Assembly (NCBI GenBank): GCA_026002025.1
Contig: BOAU01000038.1
Coordinates: 1 to 19,085 of the forward strand
DNA from: Spirochaetia bacterium
Lineage (GTDB): Bacteria > Spirochaetota > Spirochaetia > Treponematales > Breznakiellaceae
Reading direction: 5' to 3'
Length of the DNA stretch: 19,085 nt
Made by a program: the position numbers and the translations under genes
In this document: positions 1-5,072 of the stretch, in pieces
Layout of the letters: the number at the start of each line of letters is the position of its first letter
How positions within the stretch are numbered: the stretch's first letter is position 1
The notes under the pieces: model-generated
Told to the model about the DNA's origin: nothing
What the model saw: the letters and a program-made list of their open reading frames with translations, nothing else
The model's database searches: none

Positions 1-100
1 GGGGGGGGAGATGTTTTAAAAAGAGAGTTGTTTGTGAAATAGAGGGATAATTTTGGGGGGGGGGGGGGGGGGTAGTAGTAGTTCGTTTCAAATCAGCCAT
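1..100 (-). CDS. 5' end of an unidentified gene with a poly-C tract, running off the left edge
   Basis: An ATG at 100-98 opens a frame that stays open to the window edge, giving about 33 codons: Met-Ala-Asp-Leu-Lys-Arg, four Thr, five Pro, then Gln-Asn-Tyr-Pro. The Pro run is encoded by 18 consecutive C residues on the coding strand (G at 55-72), and another C run begins at the window edge (1-8). The start lies about 50 bases downstream of a strong sigma-70-like promoter (151-178), and a purine-rich AGAGG lies upstream. No protein family can be named from so few residues. It could be a short leader or an artefact of homopolymer sequencing. Losing one C would shift the frame into a TAA about 13 codons after the tract. 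Confidence 0.4.
   Translation of the reverse strand, partial: MADLKRTTTTPPPPPQNYPSISQTTLFLKHLPP
55..72. repeat. 18-base G homopolymer
   Basis: Eighteen consecutive G residues on the plus strand, in an otherwise A+T-rich stretch. A further run of eight G begins the window. The tract lies inside the N-terminal codons of the minus-strand frame starting at 100, where length changes would switch the frame. Such tracts are typical of slipped-strand contingency loci, but they are also a common site of assembly and base-calling error. Confidence 0.85.
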
Positions 101-130
101 TTTGCTGTTACCGCCTCTTAAAAAACATAT

Positions 131-216
131 CATCAAGATATTTTAAATTAATTATAACCTGTTTCTGTAAAATGTCAACAAGAATTTTAAAAAAAATGCT
201 TTTTTTCTAACTTTCG
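131..216 (-). repeat. Promoter repeat, copy 1
   Basis: An A+T-rich stretch of about 85 bases that recurs at 3419-3524. The two copies share the region upstream of the -35 (A and T tracts), the -35, the spacer, the -10 and the CATCAAGATA downstream sequence. Copy 1 lacks about 20 bases that form the operator-like palindrome in copy 2. It drives transcription toward the left edge. Confidence 0.8.
151..178 (-). promoter_or_regulatory. Sigma-70-type promoter for the left-edge gene
   Basis: On the minus strand a perfect TTGACA (178-173) is followed after 16 bases by a perfect TATAAT (156-151). A-tracts upstream of the -35 could act as an UP element. The first ATG downstream is at 100. The same promoter recurs at 3459-3486 ahead of the sugar operon. 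Confidence 0.75.
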
Positions 217-287
217 GGGTGTTATAAAGGGTGTGGACCCTGAGACAAATACCTAACCAAAACAACCATATAGCTGACAAACTTATG

Positions 288-317
288 GATGAAATCTTAA
301 CGGATCAAATCTTAACG
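288..317. repeat. Tandem 15-bp repeat across the deaminase stop codon
   Basis: GATGAAATCTTAACG (288-302) is followed directly by GATCAAATCTTAACG (303-317), one mismatch in 15. The second unit holds the last codons and the TGA stop (307-305, minus strand) of the NagB-family gene. Its neighbour is therefore a duplicated copy of the coding end. Confidence 0.8.
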
Positions 318-1030
318 GTATCGTCATAATAAAGGCTTGCATTCTTAAAATCTTTAATCGCCGTTGCGGGAACGCCGGTTCCGCTCTTTTCGCTTATAAT
401 TCTTTTAAGAATATCCGATTTATGCCCTCCGCTGATCATTAATACGCTTCTGTCTGCTTCCCTAAAATTGGCTATTCCCAGGGTTAACCCGCCTTTTAGT
501 TCAACAAATTCCTTAAAGTATTTTTGCCCCACTTCTTTTGTGGTTTGACTGATTTGACCGGCATGGGCGCGCAGATCAAAGGAAACTCCCGGTTCATTTA
601 AGGCCAAATGACCATTCATGCCGCTTCCCAATACGACATAGTTTATTTTTCCAGAACAGGAATGTGAAACAATAAATTCTTCTACAGCTGCACATTCTGT
701 GTCCGGATCAGAAACAGTTCCATCAAAAAGGCGTACATTTTCCGGTTTAAAATTAACTAAATCCAAAAACGAGCCGCATAATAATTTTCCGCAGCTTCCC
801 GGCGTATCCTTGTTCATGCCCAGCCATTCATCCATTGCAATAAACGCGGCGGATGAAAAATCCGCCGTACCCTTTTTGTACGCTTTGCAAAGACCTTCAA
901 AAACTCCAAGGGATGTATGACCGGCGGCAATACATAATAACAAAGACGGATTTAGCCGTAACGCATCACATATTTCTCCGGTAATCTTGTTACAGAGACT
1001 GTTGTAATCAGGAAAAACTCTGGTTTCCAT
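305..1030 (-). CDS. NagB-family sugar-phosphate deaminase/isomerase
   Basis: This 241-residue protein belongs to the glucosamine-6-phosphate deaminase/6-phosphogluconolactonase fold. The family normally converts glucosamine 6-phosphate to fructose 6-phosphate and ammonia in the cytoplasm. Visible motifs are MDEW (residues 66-69, matching the family's TFNMDEY with the enolising Asp, here D67), GSGMNGHLALNEPG (135-148) and a C-terminal SGGHKSDIL block. In classical NagB the second motif reads GxGxDGH. Here that Asp is Asn139, while the catalytic His (141) and Glu (146) remain. The length is slightly below the usual 250-270. The start lies 3 bases after the GH4 stop, so it is the last gene of the kinase-GH4-deaminase operon. 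Family is sure; exact substrate is not, given the changed residue. Confidence 0.85.
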   Translation of the reverse strand: METRVFPDYNSLCNKITGEICDALRLNPSLLLCIAAGHTSLGVFEGLCKAYKKGTADFSSAAFIAMDEWLGMNKDTPGSCGKLLCGSFLDLVNFKPENVRLFDGTVSDPDTECAAVEEFIVSHSCSGKINYVVLGSGMNGHLALNEPGVSFDLRAHAGQISQTTKEVGQKYFKEFVELKGGLTLGIANFREADRSVLMISGGHKSDILKRIISEKSGTGVPATAIKDFKNASLYYDDTVKI

Positions 1031-1033
1031 TTC

Positions 1034-2308
1034 CTAAATGCACTTCCTTATATAAGGCTTGTTTATTTCAAAAAGCTCATCAATTATTTTGACTGCCGCA
1101 TCGGTATTGTTTATAACCGGATCGCAGAGCAGGGCCTGCAGGGCAAGTTCCTTTGAACCCAGGGCAGCCGCGCGAACTGAAAGACGCTGCGCGGCTACCT
1201 GCATGGACATTGCGCCAATGGGTCCGTCCGGAATATTCCTGACCAGATGCTTGTGTACGCCATCGGCATCAACGGTTATTGGAACTTCTACCGCAATATC
1301 ATCGGGCAATTGAGAAATTGCCCCGTCATTATAGACAATTGCGGCGGGTATGTTTTTACGCAAATTATAATGGATGCCGGTTATTACATTAATTGCCTGT
1401 TCTTCGGATGGAGCAATCAATGTTTTGGGATCAACACGCCCGGAAACAATATCTTCGATTTGTTTTCGTTTTTGTATCCGTTCCTGTTCATCTCCTGCAA
1501 AGTTATAGCCTTTTTCTCCGGCTTCATACCCGTAAGCCTGATATTCCCCCAGATGATCATCTGAACAGGTTGGATACAGACCGAAAAAACGAAACATTTT
1601 ACGGCTGTAAGCCTGATAAGAGGGATCGTACTCCTTATCCGCCCTGCGTAAAAGGGGATACAGATCTTCGCCGGTTTCAGGATCCCTTATTGAAAGAATC
1701 CATTGGAAATGATTCATCCCCGCGGCATATATCTCCATTGTTTTTGGATCACGGTTCATCATCTTTCCAATCCTGCCGGCAACACTGAAAATACCATGGC
1801 ACAGGCCTATACATTTTATTTTCGAGTACATATTAACCGCCAACACAATTCTTGTTTCGGGGTTTGAAAAATTCAAAAGCCATGCATTGGGACATAATTC
1901 TTCCATATCGTGGACTATGTCCAGAATTACCGGGATAGTACGCATGGTAAAGAAAAGCGCCCCTGGTCCGCCGTTCTCCCCCAGACAATGCCTGATGCCA
2001 TACTTTTGAGGTATCTGAAAATCTTTTTTCCACAATTCACAGCGCTCAATGGCAAGGCTGTTAATAATAAAATCAGCGCCCGGCAGCACACTTCGCCTGT
2101 CAGTTGTTTTTTCAATAGTAAGGGCAAGTCCTGAAGCTTCATTCAGCTTTAAGGCCAAATTATACATTCTGTCAAGATTAACGGGATCTATATCCACCAG
2201 ACATAGATTCGATCCTTTTAAGGTGGGACAAGAAAATATATCACCAAATGTAGTAATACCAAAAGACTGGCTTCCTGCGCCAATAAATACAATCTTAGGG
2301 GGCTTCAT
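1034..2308 (-). CDS. Family 4 glycoside hydrolase (NAD- and metal-dependent)
   Basis: A 424-residue GH4 enzyme, of the alpha-galactosidase/alpha-glucosidase/6-phospho-glycosidase group, which cleaves glycosides by an NAD+-dependent redox elimination in the cytoplasm. An N-terminal Rossmann motif IGAGSQSF (residues 9-16) binds NAD. SNPE (148-151), CHG (C170-H171, metal ligands) and GMNH (197-200) follow in the usual order. The CHG form resembles the AglA branch more than the phospho-glucosidase branch, but the substrate cannot be fixed. The frame is open further upstream. I chose the second ATG of the ATGATG at 2311-2306 because an AGGAG stands 7 bases ahead; a longer start would bury about 130 bases in the kinase gene. 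It overlaps the kinase stop by 14 bases, suggesting coupled translation. Confidence 0.88.
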   Translation of the reverse strand: MKPPKIVFIGAGSQSFGITTFGDIFSCPTLKGSNLCLVDIDPVNLDRMYNLALKLNEASGLALTIEKTTDRRSVLPGADFIINSLAIERCELWKKDFQIPQKYGIRHCLGENGGPGALFFTMRTIPVILDIVHDMEELCPNAWLLNFSNPETRIVLAVNMYSKIKCIGLCHGIFSVAGRIGKMMNRDPKTMEIYAAGMNHFQWILSIRDPETGEDLYPLLRRADKEYDPSYQAYSRKMFRFFGLYPTCSDDHLGEYQAYGYEAGEKGYNFAGDEQERIQKRKQIEDIVSGRVDPKTLIAPSEEQAINVITGIHYNLRKNIPAAIVYNDGAISQLPDDIAVEVPITVDADGVHKHLVRNIPDGPIGAMSMQVAAQRLSVRAAALGSKELALQALLCDPVINNTDAAVKIIDELFEINKPYIRKCI

Positions 2309-3401
2309 CATTATTCTCCTTATATGATAAATTCGTTTGAAACAAATTCTCAAAATACTGTGAGCTGACTTCTCCGTTTTGAAGGTAGCAATTTCCGGCC
2401 CGTACACCGGCATAAAGCACTTCATTCACCGGAAGAGATAAAAGCAATCCAAGACAGATCCCTGAATTTTGCGCATCACCCACACCTGTCAGATAACGCG
2501 GATTTTCTACAATTATATTCTCAGCCTGCTGTTCAATTCCCGGTGAATTACAATAAAACCACTCTAATGTACGTAAAATCAATGTATCAATTCCAAGTTC
2601 CTTACGGACAAACCTGACCGCATCTTTTAAATTACTTTTATTATAAGTGTTTTTACCGTAAAAATTGAACAGGGTTTGAAATTCGTTCTCGTTAGTACTA
2701 AGGATAACTTTCCCAAAATTTCCCAGTTTCTTTAAAAATTCCACTACCCTTTGAAGTTCATTATAGGACAATTGCCCGCAATTTGAAAGATCAATAAAAA
2801 AACGCCTTGTTCCGGTACTTTTAGGCAGCACCCTGTCCGCAATAGCTTCCAGAATATTCATAACCGCAAGCTGTTCACAAACATTAACAAAGATAATAAT
2901 ATCCGTATTATCCATAATATCTACAAGCTCATCTTCCGGTAAGTAATTTATTAAATTATCGTAAGTAAAATCCTTTGGATCCATATTATAATAACTCATT
3001 AATTTATTATAAGTAAATTCAAAGGACGTGCATTTTCCGGGGTTGGAAAAACTTATAAGCCTCGTTTTCTTCGACAGGGGAACAAAAAGCGGGTCAATGT
3101 CCGGTTTTCCATATGCCCCGGCTGTAATTACCTGTACGCCAAATCCACTTAAAATATCGCTTATAATGGGATTATTCCCGCCTATTTTTGTTTCCGGTAT
3201 TTCCATCTCCAATGAAAAGCTGCTCTCTTTGTGATCCAATAAATAGTGGGCATATTCTTCCAAACTTTTAAAATGCTGATTTGTCTTATCATCTTTTTCT
3301 ACAATAGGCTTCGTAATATGATCAATAAACGCGTCAAAGCCGATAAAACAACGTTTCTGTTTCAGATCATCAAGTGTAAATGTATTCAACCTTAATTGCA
3401 C
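2295..3401 (-). CDS. PfkB/ribokinase-family carbohydrate kinase
   Basis: A 368-residue member of the ribokinase fold that probably phosphorylates a sugar released or imported by this operon. Features seen are GFDAFIDHI at the N-terminus (residues 21-29), a GGNNP substrate-binding segment (74-78), and the ATP/anion-hole motif GVGD (306-309) with D309 as the expected catalytic base; it reads GVGDAQNSG instead of the common GAGDAF. The only in-frame start near the ribosome binding site is a GTG at 3401-3399, 13 bases from GGAGG, which is long. A 12-codon frame starting at ATG 3408 sits at the ideal distance and overlaps this start. First gene of the minus-strand operon. Substrate unknown; an amino sugar fits the NagB-family neighbour. 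Confidence 0.8.
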   Translation of the reverse strand: MQLRLNTFTLDDLKQKRCFIGFDAFIDHITKPIVEKDDKTNQHFKSLEEYAHYLLDHKESSFSLEMEIPETKIGGNNPIISDILSGFGVQVITAGAYGKPDIDPLFVPLSKKTRLISFSNPGKCTSFEFTYNKLMSYYNMDPKDFTYDNLINYLPEDELVDIMDNTDIIIFVNVCEQLAVMNILEAIADRVLPKSTGTRRFFIDLSNCGQLSYNELQRVVEFLKKLGNFGKVILSTNENEFQTLFNFYGKNTYNKSNLKDAVRFVRKELGIDTLILRTLEWFYCNSPGIEQQAENIIVENPRYLTGVGDAQNSGICLGLLLSLPVNEVLYAGVRAGNCYLQNGEVSSQYFENLFQTNLSYKENNDEAP

Positions 3402-3408
3402 CCTTCAT
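3370..3408 (-). CDS. Possible 12-codon leader ORF overlapping the kinase start
   Basis: ATG at 3408-3406 lies 6 bases after GGAGG, the best-placed start in the leader. It encodes [12 protein letters not shown] and ends at TGA 3372-3370, overlapping the first ten codons of the kinase in another frame. It could be a leader peptide that couples or limits kinase translation, or a sign that one base is wrong here and the kinase really begins at this ATG. Confidence 0.3.
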   Translation of the reverse strand: MKGAIKVEYIYT

Positions 3409-3427
3409 AGGGTTCCTCCATCAAGAT

Positions 3428-3457
3428 AATTTAGAATATTAATTTATATTCTAAATT
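3428..3457. promoter_or_regulatory. Operator-like palindrome at the operon's transcription start
   Basis: AATTTAGAATA (3428-3438) and TATTCTAAATT (3447-3457) form a perfect 11-base inverted repeat separated by 8 bases. It begins immediately downstream of the -10 box, so it covers roughly +1 to +30 of the transcript, a typical repressor site. The otherwise matching promoter copy at the left edge lacks it. The cognate regulator is not in the window. Confidence 0.6.
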
Positions 3458-3458
3458 A

Positions 3459-3486
3459 ATTATAACCTGCTTCTGTAAAATGTCAA
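3459..3486 (-). promoter_or_regulatory. Sigma-70-type promoter of the sugar operon
   Basis: On the minus strand a perfect TTGACA (3486-3481) is followed after 16 bases by a perfect TATAAT (3464-3459), preceded by A/T tracts. It reads into the PfkB-family kinase. The near-consensus sequence implies strong basal activity that would need the adjacent palindrome for control. Confidence 0.8.
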
Positions 3487-3718
3487 CAAGAATTTTAAAG
3501 AAAATGCTTTTTTTGTAAAGTTCAGTCGTGTCTCAATTTCACCCGTATCGATGCGACAAACCGTACATTTTTCAATTAAATAGCATTGTTTTCAAAGGTT
3601 TGTTGCCAAAAACATCCTAAAAGAAGGTGGTGTGGGTATCTCTAATAGGACAAAATGCCGGATAACAGGAATTCCAAATTAGGAAAAACCACGGACCACA
3701 CCGACCCTCACGGACAGA

Positions 3719-4129
3719 TTAACGGACGATCCTTATGATTTCCGCCTTGGGGAACCCACAAAAATTTACCAGAAAACCCAATTTAAGCCCGGTTGCTGCC
3801 AAATAATTCATAACCTGCGCCTTGGATTCACCGGCAAGCCTGGTTACCGCCTTTATTTCTATGATGATCTTTTCAAAACACACAAAATCCGCCTGATAAA
3901 ACTGCTTTAACGGCTTACCATCATACAATATATGAAGCTTTTTTTGCGCTTCATAGGGAATTTTTGCGTTTTTCAACTCAATTTCCAGCGGACTTTAGTC
4001 CGAAGCCTCTTGATATACCGCTTCCAGAAAGCCGCCTCCCAACTTCCTGTTCACCGCATAGATGCAAGCGCGAATACGGTAACTTTCATCTTTATAGAGA
4101 AGCCCCTTTGTTTCTGTATCTTCATCCAT
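3719..4129 (-). pseudogene. GxxExxY-family gene interrupted by an in-frame stop
   Basis: From ATG 4129 the frame reads Met-Asp-Glu-Asp-Thr-Glu, reaches the family hallmark GGGFLEAVYQEA (residues 31-42), then hits TAA at codon 45 (3997-3995). It resumes in the same frame two codons later with LEIELKNAKIPYE, YQADFVCFEKIIIEIKAV and QVMNYLAATGLKLGFLVNF up to the stop at 3719. Total length, about 136 codons, matches the family (around 125). The family has a PD-(D/E)xK-like pattern; its function is not established. The stop lies in a 15-bp insertion (3989-4003). The part from ATG 3976 could still be made as an 85-residue C-terminal fragment. It is the only gene inside the mobile unit. Confidence 0.75.
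3989..4003. repeat. 15-bp palindromic insertion carrying a stop codon
   Basis: The plus-strand sequence CGGACTTTAGTCCGA contains the inverted repeat CGGACT/AGTCCG with a two-base loop. On the coding strand it reads TCG GAC TAA AGT CCG, adding five codons, one of them a stop, between Ala42 and the Leu that normally follows in GxxExxY proteins. Its length is a multiple of three, so the downstream frame is kept. Confidence 0.65.
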
Positions 4130-4254
4130 ACTCTATTATCGTCTTTGTCCGTGTTTTTTATAAAATTAACCACAGACCTCACAGACTCCTGCTTTCCTAT
4201 CCTCTCCTTTGTCCGTGTGGTCCGTGTGGTCCGTGGTTAAATTTGGAATTCCTG

Positions 4255-4288
4255 GCCGGATAATAGAATTCCCTTGCTTTTATCCGGC
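4255..4288. terminator. Hairpin downstream of pth, used as transposition target
   Basis: GCCGGATAA (4255-4263) and TTATCCGGC (4280-4288) form a 9-base inverted repeat with a 16-base loop. The second arm includes the last codons and stop of pth. The first arm is one copy of the 9-bp target duplication of the mobile unit. It could end pth transcription, but there is no U-rich tail after the distal arm on the pth transcript, so terminator function is uncertain. Confidence 0.4.
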
Positions 4289-4876
4289 GATTTTTTTCTT
4301 GTTCCATTCCGGCAGTAATGATTCTGGCCCCTTGTCAAAGGCCGCCGCCAATGCCGCCGCACCCGCTTCCAGCACCGGTGTAAGCGCTTGCATTTCCGCA
4401 GCGCCGAAGTCCGAGAGGACCCAATCGATAATGCCTTCCCCTGATCCTTCGTGGCCGCCCTGTCCGGGGCGGCGGCTGTCCGGCCGGCCGATGCCGATGC
4501 GGAGCCGCCAGAAATCCGCGGTGCCGAAACAGGCCTTCATGGACCGCAGGCCGTTGTGGCCCCCGAGGCCGCCTGAAAATTTCAGCGCCGCCGTACCCAG
4601 TGGAAGTTCAAGCTCGTCATGGACCACGAGGATCGATTCGGGTTTTATCTTAAAAAACGAAGCCGCCGCGAAAACCGATTCGCCGGAAAGGTTCATAAAA
4701 GTTTCAGGCATAAGGAAATGACGGCCCTCGCAGGCCGCATACAGGCCCTTGTACTTTTTCTGCCAGCTAAGGGATGGGTAAAAGGGAAGATACTCCGCCA
4801 AAAGCCGGCCGGCGTTGTGCCGGTTCCGTTCGTATTCGCGGCCGGGGTTCCCGAGGAATGCCGCCAGTTCGATCAT
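4280..4876 (-). CDS. pth: Peptidyl-tRNA hydrolase
   Basis: Pth releases tRNA from peptidyl-tRNA that has dropped off the ribosome. All family signatures are present: LGNPGREYERNRHNAG with the catalytic His, PETFMNLSG with the substrate-binding Asn, VVHDELELPLG with the conserved Asp, and GGLGGHNGLRS. Numbered from a TTG three codons upstream these residues are H23, N65, D90 and N111. That TTG (4885) touches the AGGAG, so I use ATG 4876, which stands 10 bases from it. Length of 198 residues is normal. A promoter with GTGACA and TATACT 17 bases apart lies just upstream (4905-4933). It is transcribed divergently from the GH36 gene. Confidence 0.96.
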   Translation of the reverse strand: MIELAAFLGNPGREYERNRHNAGRLLAEYLPFYPSLSWQKKYKGLYAACEGRHFLMPETFMNLSGESVFAAASFFKIKPESILVVHDELELPLGTAALKFSGGLGGHNGLRSMKACFGTADFWRLRIGIGRPDSRRPGQGGHEGSGEGIIDWVLSDFGAAEMQALTPVLEAGAAALAAAFDKGPESLLPEWNKKKIAG

Positions 4877-4904
4877 GTTTGCCAAACTCCTTTTTTCATA
4901 TTAG

Positions 4905-4933
4905 AGTATAACCATTATAGATATCATTGTCAC
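4905..4933 (-). promoter_or_regulatory. Promoter of pth
   Basis: On the minus strand GTGACA (4933-4928) and TATACT (4910-4905) are separated by 17 bases, about 20 bases upstream of the pth AGGAG. A second TATAAT-like box lies within the spacer. The promoter lies inside the apparent N-terminal coding region of the divergent GH36 gene. Confidence 0.55.
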
Positions 4934-5072
4934 CGAAAAAACAATCGCACCGCTGCACAAGGAACTCCGCTTCAAGGCTGGGGATAAGGCGGAAACACTT
5001 ATCCCCGGCAAAAAGAGCGGCGTCGCCAATATCGGTTCCTGGACTTTCGGTGAACTCCTTTCCCGAACCGGT

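Larger units (their letters stand above)
3419..3524 (-). repeat. Promoter repeat, copy 2
   Basis: Second copy of the repeat at 131-216. It matches closely from the A/T tracts upstream of the -35 to the ATCTTGATG downstream of the -10, and in addition carries the palindrome at 3428-3457. It precedes the kinase-GH4-deaminase operon. Confidence 0.8.
3657..4263. mobile_element. GxxExxY transposon-like unit with 9-bp target duplication, copy 1
   Basis: The unit spans 3666-4254 (589 bp). Its ends are inverted: CAGGAATTCCAAATT at 3666-3680 and the exact reverse complement ending at 4254. Both are followed inward by ACCACGGACCACAC, giving terminal inverted repeats of about 40 bases with small gaps. 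It is flanked by perfect 9-bp direct repeats GCCGGATAA at 3657-3665 and 4255-4263, the mark of a transposition event. It encodes no transposase, only a GxxExxY-family gene on the minus strand. Tandem GTCCGTGTG-type repeats lie just inside the right end. A deleted relative with its own 9-bp duplication is at 18702-18957. It would have to be mobilised in trans. Confidence 0.8.

Noticed and set aside
228..241. Hairpin AGGGT-GTGG-ACCCT downstream of the deaminase gene as terminator
   Set aside because: The stem has only 5 bp and the following T-rich stretch on the minus strand is short, so it cannot be told from chance.
1393..1788. Plus-strand frame of 131 codons opposite the GH4 gene
   Set aside because: It is a shadow of the GH4 coding strand with no ribosome binding site and no family-like content.
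2251..2260. TAGTAATACC in the GH4 gene as another copy of the iterated motif
   Set aside because: It matches only the central 8 bases and encodes conserved residues of the NAD-binding region, so it was not counted.
3719..3976. 85-residue GxxExxY protein as an intact small gene
   Set aside because: The same frame continues upstream past a single TAA to the missing N-terminal hallmark, so the locus is better read as an interrupted full-length gene.
3657..4263. CRISPR-like array from the GTCCGTGTG tandem repeats
   Set aside because: The repeats are 9-base direct tandems near one end of the mobile unit, with no spacers and no cas genes.
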